Shown here in pieces: positions 1 to 7,839 of a DNA stretch of 64,000 nt. Under the pieces are notes generated by a model. That model made no database searches. It worked only from the letters and a program-made list of their open reading frames with translations, and had not been told where the DNA came from. A program made the position numbers and the translations under genes. Every line of letters starts with the position of its first letter. Positions within the stretch are counted from its first letter, which is position 1. The DNA is from an uncultured Chloroflexales bacterium (GTDB lineage Bacteria; Chloroflexota; Chloroflexia; Chloroflexales; Chloroflexaceae): contig CAKZSI010000062.1 in the NCBI GenBank assembly GCA_937918935.1, positions 20,629 to 84,628 on the forward strand, written 5' to 3'.

Positions 1-814
1 CCGGCGCAGCGCCCAGAAAGCGGGCGATCAGCGCCAGCAACACCACCGCCGGGGCGATGAACACCAGGCTCAGCGCGGCGGTTACCGCGTTGTCGCCGCT
101 GCGGGCAAAGGCGAACAGCAGCATCGGCAGGGTCACCAATCGCCCTCCGCCGATGATCAACGTCAGCGCATACTGGCTCCACGAGATCAGAAAGACAAAC
201 AGCGCACCGACCACTAGACCGGGCAGTACCGCCGGCAGGGTCACCCACCACCAGACCTGTGCCGGGCGCGCGCCGAGAGTGCGCGCCAGGTCCTCGTACT
301 GCCGGTCGAAGTTGGCGAACACACCAGCCATCACCAGGGCCATGTACGGAGTTGCGGGCACGAGATGGACCAGGGTGACACCGAGGAAGGTGTCGGCCAG
401 GCCGTAGCGGATGAACACGATCTGCATGCCGAGGGAGACAGCAAAGGCGGGGACGATCAACGGCGCGAGGATGAGCATTTCGATCAGGGCGCGTCCGCGG
501 AAGCGGTACATGCCCAGCGCGCGCCCGGCGGGCACTCCGATGAGCGTGGCGAGCAGCGTCACCGCCCCGGCGAGCAACAGGCTGTCACGGAGGGCCGGCA
601 GCACCTGCGACTCCGGGGCGGCCAGGTAGCGCCAGGCCCGCAGGCTCCAGCGTTCCGGCAGGAGATCGGGAAAGCTCCAGCGAAAGGCAAACGACCAGAT
701 GACGAGCGGAATGATCGGTAGGAGCATGCAAATTACCATCGCCGCCAGGACAAACCAGCGCAGCAGGGGCGGGCGCGGCGGGGAGGGTCCGGCAGGAGAT
801 TCCGCAGAACGCAT
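1..814 (-). CDS. ABC transporter permease (second permease of YnjB-type importer), 3' end cut by window edge
   Basis: The minus strand is open from an ATG at 814 down to base 2. It encodes a hydrophobic protein with an N-terminal membrane segment (about residues 16-38) and several more. An EAA loop (EDLARTLGA, then a V-LP---PG pattern) marks the site that contacts the ATPase in inner-membrane importer permeases. The start lies 2 bases beyond the stop of the preceding permease, so the two are translationally coupled and probably form the heterodimeric pore for the binding lipoprotein at 1682-2956. The substrate cannot be read from the sequence. The C-terminus and any ATPase gene lie outside the window. 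Confidence 0.85.
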   Translation of the reverse strand, partial: MRSAESPAGPSPPRPPLLRWFVLAAMVICMLLPIIPLVIWSFAFRWSFPDLLPERWSLRAWRYLAAPESQVLPALRDSLLLAGAVTLLATLIGVPAGRALGMYRFRGRALIEMLILAPLIVPAFAVSLGMQIVFIRYGLADTFLGVTLVHLVPATPYMALVMAGVFANFDRQYEDLARTLGARPAQVWWWVTLPAVLPGLVVGALFVFLISWSQYALTLIIGGGRLVTLPMLLFAFARSGDNAVTAALSLVFIAPAVVLLALIARFLGAAP

Positions 815-816
815 CG

Positions 817-1698
817 TCAGTCGGCCTCGCGGCGCAGGTAGCGCCGGCTCACGTGGAGATAAGCGACAATTGCGGCGCCAGCGACCAGGGTAATAATCAC
901 GCACAGGGCCATGGCCTCGGCCCGCGCGGCCAGATCCACCGCGGTGTAGCGCTTGTAGGCCAGCACCGGCAACACCTGCGGGTAGCTGGCGCCGAGCAAA
1001 TAGGGTACCTCGAAGGCGCCGAAGGAGAAGGCAAAGGCAATCACCGAGGCCGCGAGCACCCCTGGCAGCATTAGCGGCAACAGCACCAGGCGAAACCGCT
1101 GCCAGCGATTCGCGCCCAGGGAGCGAGCCAGTTCCTCGTACTCCGGCCCGATGGCGTGGAGCACGGCCAGCGTGGTCACCCCGATAAAGGCCGTCTCCTT
1201 CCAGACATACTCGGCGATGATCCCGAACCCGGCGCGGTCGAAGACCAGCACGGGGAACTGGCCGGGGTCGTCAATCAGCCCGAAGGCTGCGGCGACGCGG
1301 GCGAGCAACCCGCTCTGGCTGAGCACATCGGCCATAGCCACTGCGCCGACCAGGTGGGGGATGGGCAGGTTGAACTGGAAGATGAAACTGAGCGCCTGCC
1401 GCCCCCGCATGGTAGCGCGGATGGCCAGGGCCACCGCCACCGCCAGCGCCGTAGCGATCAGCGTCGAGGCCACGGCGATGTACAGGGTCAAAAGCAGCGA
1501 AGCGAGAAACGAGGATTGCCGCAGGACCGCAGCATAGGCCGCGAGACTGAACCCCGTCTGCCCGATCAGCGGCAAAAAGCCAAAGGACTGGATCAGGGCG
1601 AAGAACAGACCGCCGCCGAAAAGCAGGACCACCACCGCCAGCGTCGGGGCGAGCATCAGCCAGATCCGCGGCCGTTCGGGGTCAGCGCTCCAGAACAT
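817..1698 (-). CDS. ABC transporter permease (first permease of YnjB-type importer)
   Basis: This is a 293-residue inner-membrane protein with about six hydrophobic segments and an EAA motif near residue 193 (EELARSLGA followed by LPLMLPG), typical of binding-protein-dependent importer permeases. It starts inside the end of the binding-protein gene (overlap about 17 bases) and ends 2 bases before the next permease, so the three form one operon. In Enterobacteria the YnjB system uses one long fused permease; here the two permease units are separate genes. The function is pore formation; the substrate is unknown. Confidence 0.88.
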   Translation of the reverse strand: MFWSADPERPRIWLMLAPTLAVVVLLFGGGLFFALIQSFGFLPLIGQTGFSLAAYAAVLRQSSFLASLLLTLYIAVASTLIATALAVAVALAIRATMRGRQALSFIFQFNLPIPHLVGAVAMADVLSQSGLLARVAAAFGLIDDPGQFPVLVFDRAGFGIIAEYVWKETAFIGVTTLAVLHAIGPEYEELARSLGANRWQRFRLVLLPLMLPGVLAASVIAFAFSFGAFEVPYLLGASYPQVLPVLAYKRYTAVDLAARAEAMALCVIITLVAGAAIVAYLHVSRRYLRREAD

Positions 1699-2956
1699 TG
1701 GCGATCCAGTCCTCCTCGATGCGCGTCAACCAGGGCGCCTGCAACTCGGAGAGTTGGCGCGCGGCGAGTTCATCGGCGGGCAGCACCGCCTCGGGGCGGA
1801 GCAGGGCGGAGAACTTCTCGACCCACTCTGCGGGCAACTTCGCGAAGGAGAGCGGCGTGCTCCACCCTACCACCTCGGGCTTCGCAGCTTCGTACTGCGC
1901 CTCGGGCGAGAGCAAGAAGTTCGCGACGACCATCGCCCCGGCCTTGTTGGCCGCATTGTAGGGAATGGTCACATAGTTGGTATTGGCGATGGTGCCGCTC
2001 TCGAAGACCCAGGTGCGGGCGGTGGCGGGATAGACCCCGCGGGCGATCTGGTTCGCCGCGTGGGTGGGACTGTAGTTCATCGAGATCCACACCTCGCCGC
2101 GGGAGAACAGATCGTAGAGCGCAGTGCTGGTCTGGGGGTAGGTCTCGCCGCCACGCCAGAGGCAGGGTTCCACCTCATTGAGCATCTGCCAGGTCCTTTC
2201 GGCGATGGGGGCGTAGCGCGTTTCATCGAACGGGCCGAGGAGTTGCGTATAATCGCCTGCGGCGGCGTAGAAGACGTGGCGCACGAAGACGCTGCCGGTA
2301 AAATCGGGCGGCGCGGGGTAGGTGAACTTGCCCGGATTGACGCAGGCCCACTCCAGCAGCGCCTCGACGCTGCGGGGCGGCTCGGCAAGCCGTGCACTGT
2401 CGTACTCCATCACGAACTGGGCCGAGCCCCAGGGCGACTCATCGTACTCGACCGGAAAGCCGAAGTCGTAGGCGATGGAGGGACTCTCCCAATCCACGAA
2501 CTGATTACTCGGCAGCAGATCGGCCCAGTTGCGAAACACCGCCCCGGCTTCTTTCAGGGTGCGGAAGTTCTCGCCATTGATCCAGATCAGATCGACCGAG
2601 CCACCGGCATCCTTCCCGGCCTGTTTCTCGGCCAGGACCTTGTTGACCGTCTCGACAATATCGGTGACCGGCGCCTGTCTGAGGGTGATCCCATAGCGTT
2701 CCTTCAGCGTACTGGCCACATAGCCATTGACATAGGCATTGATCGCGTCCGAGCCGCCCCACATGAACCATGTCACCGTTTGCCCACGAGCAGCCTCGGC
2801 GATCTGCTCGAAGCTCATCGAGCGGTAACGCTGCTCGAAGGGCTGCTGGCCAGCCCCTGCGGGCGCGCCCGGCTGGCCGGCGCAGGCGGCAAGCAGCAGC
2901 AGCGTGAGCGTCAAGAACAGGCGTGAGTATGCCGCACACAAGAAACGTCCAATCAT
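1682..2956 (-). CDS. YnjB-like ABC transporter substrate-binding lipoprotein
   Basis: This is a solute-binding lipoprotein of the E. coli YnjB type (COG4134 as recalled). I place the start at 2956, where the protein opens with a short signal peptide and a LLLAAC lipobox (acylated Cys about residue 25). A longer reading from 3040 would overlap sfsA and put 28 non-signal residues in front. Family signatures visible are FMWGGSDAINAYVN, DLIWINGENF, SPWGSAQFV and TYPAPPDFTGSVF. It should capture substrate outside the membrane and deliver it to the two permeases downstream. It lies 43 bases after sfsA on the same strand. The YnjB substrate is not established, so none is assigned. Confidence 0.85.
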   Translation of the reverse strand: MIGRFLCAAYSRLFLTLTLLLLAACAGQPGAPAGAGQQPFEQRYRSMSFEQIAEAARGQTVTWFMWGGSDAINAYVNGYVASTLKERYGITLRQAPVTDIVETVNKVLAEKQAGKDAGGSVDLIWINGENFRTLKEAGAVFRNWADLLPSNQFVDWESPSIAYDFGFPVEYDESPWGSAQFVMEYDSARLAEPPRSVEALLEWACVNPGKFTYPAPPDFTGSVFVRHVFYAAAGDYTQLLGPFDETRYAPIAERTWQMLNEVEPCLWRGGETYPQTSTALYDLFSRGEVWISMNYSPTHAANQIARGVYPATARTWVFESGTIANTNYVTIPYNAANKAGAMVVANFLLSPEAQYEAAKPEVVGWSTPLSFAKLPAEWVEKFSALLRPEAVLPADELAARQLSELQAPWLTRIEEDWIANVLER

Positions 2957-2999
2957 AGAAGTATGATACAGGGGCGTAGAGCCGGCCCCCCGGGCCGCA

Positions 3000-3737
3000 T
3001 TACAACGGCCGTGCCCTGGGGATCGCCTCAGCCGAGCCATAGACCATCACCGGTTCACCGAGGATCAGCCCCTCGGGGGTCAACGGGCAGAGATAGGCAT
3101 AAACCTCGACCCCGGCGGTGATGGCGCTGCGCAGGGCGCGCCCAAACTCGGGGTCCACATCATCGGGAACCAGAGCCCGCGCGGCGTGGCGCTGTATGAT
3201 GAACACGATGGCGCAACGCTGCCCGTTGCGGGCCATCTGGGTAAGGGCCTGCACCTGGCGACGGCCCCGGTCGGTCGGCGCATCGGGGAAACGGGCCAGG
3301 CCGTTCTCGACCTTACTGACCGATTTGACCTCGACGACACAGGTACTGATCCCCTCGCTAAGCCGAAAATCGAAGCGATGCTCGCCGATCATCACCTCGC
3401 GCTGCACCCTGGTGTAGCGGGCAAACTGGGGCAGCGCCCCGGCGGCCAGGGCCGCGACTACCAGCCGGTTGGCCAGGTGCGTATCGAGCGAAACAAGCTC
3501 GCCATTCTGGTAGACACCAATCACCTGATAGCTGGTCTTGCGGCCAATCTCCTCGCGGGGCGCCAGCAACAGGCGCGCACCGGGAACCAGCAGGTCGAGC
3601 AGGCGGCCGCGGTCGGCCAGATGGGCGCGCACCATCCGGCGCCCCAGGCGGGCTTCCACAACCAGTTGATTGGGCCGGGAGACAAACTCCGCCTCCACGA
3701 GCGGTCCGCTGGAGGTAAGAGGCACACGGACGGGCAT
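3000..3737 (-). CDS. sfsA: SfsA family protein (sugar fermentation stimulation protein homologue)
   Basis: The 245-residue product matches SfsA in length and motifs: a [16 protein letters not shown] OB-fold N-terminus, RFDFRL, and the nuclease-like core VEVKSVS followed by [13 protein letters not shown]. SfsA was described in E. coli as a nucleic-acid-binding protein affecting maltose metabolism; the core resembles a PD-(D/E)XK fold, but no biochemical activity can be read from sequence. I chose the ATG at 3737 because an AGGA motif sits six bases upstream; an upstream in-frame start at 3824 adds residues not seen in the family. It leads the operon that continues into the YnjB-type importer. 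Confidence 0.88.
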   Translation of the reverse strand: MPVRVPLTSSGPLVEAEFVSRPNQLVVEARLGRRMVRAHLADRGRLLDLLVPGARLLLAPREEIGRKTSYQVIGVYQNGELVSLDTHLANRLVVAALAAGALPQFARYTRVQREVMIGEHRFDFRLSEGISTCVVEVKSVSKVENGLARFPDAPTDRGRRQVQALTQMARNGQRCAIVFIIQRHAARALVPDDVDPEFGRALRSAITAGVEVYAYLCPLTPEGLILGEPVMVYGSAEAIPRARPL

Positions 3738-4089
3738 AGCTAATCCTGGCGGCGGGAAGGTTCGCACCATATTCGCTGCGTAGTATACCACGAGGATTAA
3801 CCGCTCCGGTATCAACAAGCGCATCTACGGCTTGACGAAACACCACCCCGGGTGTACACTCCCAACGGTGAAATTGCACCGCCAACAATTGCTTTAACAA
3901 CGATATCACGGCGCCCAACTGCAGGCGCCTTTCGAAGGGCGCGGGGAAACCGTGTTTCTCCACCCCCCTGCCCGTCGAAAACTCTGAATCTATCCATACC
4001 CCTCGGATGAGAGGACTGGTGAGGGCCATCCCCTCCCAGACCCTCCCGCAGGCGTTATCTGAACCGGTCCCCAATAATCATAGCAGTCT
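3738..4089. other. Intergenic region between divergent sfsA and marR genes
   Basis: About 350 bases with no supported ORF. It must hold the promoters of both divergent units. A short inverted repeat (CGGTG/CACCG around AAATTG, 3868-3883) lies in its A+T-richer middle and is a possible operator, with no family assignment. Confidence 0.5.
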
Positions 4090-4554
4090 ATGTCCTCGCA
4101 ACCCTGCCAGCAGTACCGTATGTTTCACGACATTTATGTGTTACTGGACGACGGTGATCGCCGGGTGCTTCGCGCCTTCAACCTGAGTCCCTCGCAGTTC
4201 GCTGTACTGCTGCTGCTGGACGGCGAGGCAGGCTGGCGCCTGACCGATCTCAGCGAGCGGCTGCTGGTGGATAAGAGCACGATCACACGGATCGTTGACC
4301 GTCTCGAAAGCGCCGGGCTGGTGCGCCGCGAGGCCGACCCCGATGACCGCCGCGTACAGCGGGTGGTGCTGACCGGCCAGGGACGGGAGAGGCGCGACCG
4401 GGCCCGCGCGGCCCACGAGCGCTCGATCGAGCGACGTATGGGCGCCCTCGACACCGACGAGCAGCGCCAGTTGCTCGCGCTGCTCACCAGGCTACGTGAC
4501 GGTTTGCAGGCCGATCTCGTCAATATGGCCAGTACTCCGTCCCAGCACAGTTGA
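4090..4554 (+). CDS. MarR family transcriptional regulator
   Basis: This 154-residue cytoplasmic winged-helix regulator shows the MarR core: a helix-turn-helix (LTDLSERLLVDKSTITRIVDRLE, residues about 51-73) followed by the wing pattern GLVRREADPDDRRVQRVVLT, with helical dimerisation segments at both ends. MarR proteins usually repress neighbouring genes or themselves and respond to small phenolic or lipophilic ligands. The gene is divergent from sfsA and upstream of the sugar importer, but about 690 bases of repeat-rich DNA separate it from the latter, so regulation of that operon is only a possibility. Confidence 0.9.
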   Translation: MSSQPCQQYRMFHDIYVLLDDGDRRVLRAFNLSPSQFAVLLLLDGEAGWRLTDLSERLLVDKSTITRIVDRLESAGLVRREADPDDRRVQRVVLTGQGRERRDRARAAHERSIERRMGALDTDEQRQLLALLTRLRDGLQADLVNMASTPSQHS

Positions 4555-4560
4555 TGAGCA

Positions 4561-4591
4561 GGGCCGAAGCATTGGCATAGCCCTTCGGCCC
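4561..4591. repeat. Dispersed inverted repeat, GGGCCGAAG class
   Basis: A 9-bp stem (GGGCCGAAG paired with CTTCGGCCC) lies just after the marR stop. Related elements occur at 20366-20400, 43101-43135 and, most completely, at 47360-47400. It could serve as a bidirectional terminator, but there is no T-tract. Confidence 0.7.
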
Positions 4592-4818
4592 AACGCGGGC
4601 GCGCTACTGGTACTACAACGAGCCTGGGGGAGGTTCGGAGGGGCGAAGCCCCTCCCCGAATACCCCGCGGAGACGAAGTCTGGCTGTAGCGCCCGATCGG
4701 CCTACGGAAAGGGGGTGACGCTATAGGATTGAAGCAGCATGCCTGACAGGAGGGACTGGAACCCTCCGCATTCCTGCCCAGTGAGGGGTGTGGAAGGCAG
4801 TACACCGGGAACGTCGAG

Positions 4819-4857
4819 GGTTGTGGCGAAGACGCCACGAGCAACCGCCGGTTTTTT
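4819..4857 (+). terminator. Hairpin with T-run, possible intrinsic terminator or leader attenuator
   Basis: A stem GGTTG-TGGCG / CGCCA-(CGAG)-CAACC around an AAGA loop is followed after GCCG by TTTTTT. It lies 265 bases after marR and 390 bases before the sugar-binding protein gene, so it may end a marR readthrough transcript or a short independent RNA. Confidence 0.5.
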
Positions 4858-5109
4858 CGCCCCACCTCAGCTATTCCCCCGCATCTACAGGTTCTCCCTG
4901 GGAACAAATTGCTCACCTGTGGCCGGTACTGGCCAGCTTTACAAGACGGTCTCAAAAGCGAGACGGCATACGACGGGTATGCAGGCATGTTCCCGGGAGG
5001 GCACGGTCCTCCCGGAGAGGAGATCAGGTTTCCCTGCCCCTCCCCGGCTGGCCGTCAGAGGTTTTGGGATTGGTCTCCTGGTAGTCTGTAAACAACGTTT
5101 TCCGCTAAA

Positions 5110-5213
5110 CCTCTGCCCCCTCCCCAACCCTCCCCCGCTTGGAGAGGTCGCCCGTCTCCTTCCCCCAACGGGGGAAGGCTGGGAGGGAGGCGGAAATGCC
5201 AGGAAACTCCCTT
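5110..5213 (+). repeat. About 100-base dispersed element (family C, copy 1)
   Basis: The segment shares order and sequence with 32195-32283 and 38940-39046: CTAAACC or GCGCC, a CCCTCCCC-rich arm, a short loop, a complementary GGGGAAG-CTGGGAGG arm, then GCGGAAATGCCAGGAA. All three copies are in the same orientation and intergenic. Self-complementary arms predict a long hairpin. Confidence 0.75.
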
Positions 5214-5244
5214 TGCAGACCATATAGCGAAGGAGCATAGAAAC

Positions 5245-6492
5245 ATGAAACGCTTCAGTTTGCTGGCTGCGCTCAGCGCACTGGTCGCGCTGATCCTGGC
5301 CGCCTGTGGCGGCGGCGCCGCCCAGCCGACCGCGGCCCCCGTCCCCACCACTGCCCCACCCACCGGCGCCATGGCGGCCCCGCCCACCGGCGGCATGCCG
5401 ATCGAAGGCGCCATCACCCTGTGGCACGCCTACGGCACCGGCAGCACCGAGGAAGAGGTGATCAACGAACTGGTCGAGCGCGCCCGCGCCGCCTACCCCA
5501 ACGCGACCATCAACGTTTTGCAGATCCCCTTCGACCAGATCTTCACCAAGTTCCAGAACGAGGTCTCCGCGGGCGGCGGCCCCGATATGTTCATCGCCCC
5601 CAACGACAGCCTGGGGGACCAGGTGCGCGCCGGCCTGCTGGCCGACCTGAGCGCCTACGTGCCGGCACTCCAGGCCGAGAACGTCTCGCCAGTGGCGATC
5701 GAAGGCATGAGCCTCGACGGCAAACTCTATGCCATCCCCGAGTCGTTCAAGGCCGTGGCGCTCTACTACAACAAGAGCAAGGTCGCCACTCCGCCCGCCA
5801 CTACCGACGAACTGCTCGCAGCCGTGCGCGGCGGCAACACCGCCGTGTTTAACCAGATCGCCTATCACAACTTCGGCTGGCTGCAGGCCTTCGGTGGCAA
5901 ACTGATGGACGAGACCGGCAGGTGCGTCGCCGACCAGACCGGCGGCGTAGAGTGGTTCACCTTCCTCAAGACGCTGAAGGCGGAGCCAACCGTGACCTTC
6001 TCTATCGATACCGGAAAGGCCGACTCGCTCTTCAAGGAGGGCAAGGCCGATATGATCGTCAACGGTCCCTGGGCGCTGGGTGACTACCGCGAGACGCTGG
6101 GCGACAACCTGGGCGTAGCCCCTATGCCCGGGGCAACCAGCCCGGCCGGCCCGCTCACCGGCGTTGACGGCTTCTATGTGAGCGTCAACAGCGCCAATCC
6201 AGCCGGCGCGGTGGCCCTGGCCATGTTCCTCACCAGCAAGGAGTCGCTGCAACTCTACGTCGAGAAGGCCGGCCACGTGCCCGCCCGCACCGACATCGCG
6301 ATTGCCGACCCGCTGGTTGCCGGCTTTGCCGAGGCCGCTCAGACCGGGGTTCCCCGCCCGCAGATCCCCGAGATGAGCAACTTCTGGACGCCCTTCGGCG
6401 ACGCGATCACCAAAGTGCTTGATGGCGGCGCCGACCCGGCGGCGGCGATTACCGAGGCCTGCGCGACGATGAACACCGCCAACGGCAAATAG
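5245..6492 (+). CDS. Sugar ABC transporter substrate-binding lipoprotein (maltose/maltodextrin type)
   Basis: The 415-residue product opens with a lipoprotein signal (lipobox LILAAC, Cys21), then a Pro/Thr/Ala linker (about 22-52) and a family 1 solute-binding fold beginning ITLWHAYG. Typical elements include QIPFDQIFTKFQNEVSAGGGPDMFIAPND and MIVNGPWALGDY. It should bind a sugar or oligosaccharide outside the membrane and feed the permeases at 6772-8941. A maltodextrin substrate is inferred from the MalE-like sequence and the GH13 glycosidase two genes downstream. A 279-base gap containing a palindrome separates it from the permeases, which could lower their expression relative to the binding protein. 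No ATPase is nearby, so a shared MalK-type ATPase is likely elsewhere. Confidence 0.9.
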   Translation: MKRFSLLAALSALVALILAACGGGAAQPTAAPVPTTAPPTGAMAAPPTGGMPIEGAITLWHAYGTGSTEEEVINELVERARAAYPNATINVLQIPFDQIFTKFQNEVSAGGGPDMFIAPNDSLGDQVRAGLLADLSAYVPALQAENVSPVAIEGMSLDGKLYAIPESFKAVALYYNKSKVATPPATTDELLAAVRGGNTAVFNQIAYHNFGWLQAFGGKLMDETGRCVADQTGGVEWFTFLKTLKAEPTVTFSIDTGKADSLFKEGKADMIVNGPWALGDYRETLGDNLGVAPMPGATSPAGPLTGVDGFYVSVNSANPAGAVALAMFLTSKESLQLYVEKAGHVPARTDIAIADPLVAGFAEAAQTGVPRPQIPEMSNFWTPFGDAITKVLDGGADPAAAITEACATMNTANGK

Positions 6493-6567
6493 TCTCGCGC
6501 CTCGCTGGCTGGTCGGCGATGCCGGCCAACCAGCGGACTATGGAACAGACAGCCTCCATTAACGTTC

Positions 6568-6595
6568 GTAGGGGCGGTTTGCGAACCGCCCCTAC
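6568..6595. repeat. Palindrome, GTAGGGGCGG class
   Basis: Half-sites GTAGGGGCGG and CCGCCCCTAC flank a short TTTGCGAA-like centre, in the gap between binding protein and permease genes. A related compound element is at 48156-48255. In this position it may stabilise the upstream mRNA end or attenuate readthrough. Confidence 0.7.
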
Positions 6596-6771
6596 TGGCA
6601 CATCAGGTTGTTTTGAATGGGTCTGGGGCTTGCCCCAAAAACGCTGCTCAAGCCCTTCGCGCAAAGCCCGGAAGAGCCAGCCGCCTCAGATTCTGGTATA
6701 GTTAAGCAGTATCCCGTATTGCTTGCTGGCGTCACTGTTGCGCGTAGCGTCATTCCAATGGAGGAAACCCT

Positions 6772-7839
6772 ATGGCTGCGACGAACCCGGGCATGGCCAC
6801 GCTGAAGCCCAGGGCGGCCCGCTCGCCAGCGGGCAAGGCCTGGCGACAGATGCGGACCCCCCTGGTCTACCTGATCCCGGCCGCGCTGATCATGGCACTG
6901 GTCACCTTCTACCCCCTGGCCTTCCAGGTCTGGATGTCGTTCACCGACTACGGGGTGATCAAAGAGGAGGGCAAGCAGACCCTCAATCGCTTCGGCCCCG
7001 ATGGGCAACCCCCGCCCAACTACCGCCCGGCCCAGAACGTCGGTTTTAAGAACTACAGCGACATCCTCACCAATGAGCCGCGGTTCGTGGCCAAACTGGG
7101 CGGCACCTTCAACTTCTGGCGCCTGCTCGGGTTCAATCTGTGGTGGACCTTCTCGAACGTGGCCTTCCACGTGGCCCTGGGCATCCTCATCGCGGTGCTG
7201 TTGAACGTCGAGGGCCTCTGGGGGCGCAAGATCTACCGCGCGCTGTACATTCTGCCCATGGTGCTGCCGAACATCGTGATCGCCACCGTCTGGCGCAATA
7301 TGTTCGACGACCAGTACGGCGCGATCAACCAGTTGCTGGGCATCTTCACGGGCGGGCCGGTGAACATCCGCTGGTTCAACCAGATCGAGCCGCCCATCCC
7401 CGGCGTGCCGCTGCCGTTGAGCTACTACGCCATGCTCATCGCCAATATCTGGCTCGGCTGGCCGTTCATGACCATCGTAGCCACCGGGGCGTTGCAGTCC
7501 ATTCCCAAAGAGATGTACGAGGCCGCCGCGATTGACGGCGCCACGGGGTCGCAGCAGTTCTGGAACATCACCCTGCCGCTGCTGCGCCCGGCCATGGTGC
7601 CGGCGGCAATGGTCGGCATCGTCACCACCTTCAACCTGTTCCACATCATCTACTTCATGAGCGGCGGCGGCCCCCTGGGGCAGACCGAGATCATGGTCAC
7701 CCAGGCCTTCAAACTGGTGAATACCCAGCAACTCTTTGGCGTGGCCGCGGCCTTCTCGGTCATTATCGCCCTGGTGCTGATCCCGATCTTCCTGATCACC
7801 AACCGTATCTCGCGCGCAACGGAGAGCTACGATGTCTAG
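6772..7839 (+). CDS. Sugar ABC transporter permease, MalF type
   Basis: This 355-residue inner-membrane permease has a hydrophobic first segment at about 30-55, a periplasmic loop, and a six-helix core carrying the EAA loop (EMYEAAAIDGATGSQQFWNI, then TLPLLRPAM) that docks the ATPase. The order binding protein, MalF-type, MalG-type matches maltose-type importers. A GGAGG-like ribosome site (ATGGAGGAAACCCT) precedes the ATG. It overlaps the next gene by 8 bases, indicating coupled translation of a heterodimeric pore. It is shorter than E. coli MalF because it lacks the large periplasmic P2 domain, as in most bacterial homologues. Confidence 0.92.
   Translation: MAATNPGMATLKPRAARSPAGKAWRQMRTPLVYLIPAALIMALVTFYPLAFQVWMSFTDYGVIKEEGKQTLNRFGPDGQPPPNYRPAQNVGFKNYSDILTNEPRFVAKLGGTFNFWRLLGFNLWWTFSNVAFHVALGILIAVLLNVEGLWGRKIYRALYILPMVLPNIVIATVWRNMFDDQYGAINQLLGIFTGGPVNIRWFNQIEPPIPGVPLPLSYYAMLIANIWLGWPFMTIVATGALQSIPKEMYEAAAIDGATGSQQFWNITLPLLRPAMVPAAMVGIVTTFNLFHIIYFMSGGGPLGQTEIMVTQAFKLVNTQQLFGVAAAFSVIIALVLIPIFLITNRISRATESYDV

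Larger units (their letters stand above)
4555..5244. other. Repeat-rich intergenic region upstream of sugar ABC importer
   Basis: No credible gene is seen in these 690 bases. It contains an inverted repeat of the GGGCCGAAG class (4561-4591), a GGTTCGGAGGGG-type palindrome (4632-4660), a hairpin with a T-run (4819-4857), a CCGGGAGG/CCTCCCGG inverted repeat (about 4993-5016), and one copy of a roughly 100-base dispersed element (5110-5213) ending about 30 bases before the importer start codon. The importer promoter is presumably here but no consensus box stands out. Confidence 0.6.

Noticed and set aside
1754..2926. A 390-codon plus-strand frame opposite the YnjB-like gene
   Set aside because: The minus-strand product has a signal peptide and family motifs; this frame has neither.
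4939..6276. A 445-codon minus-strand frame across the family C repeat and the sugar-binding protein gene
   Set aside because: It joins repeat DNA to antisense of a clear lipoprotein gene.
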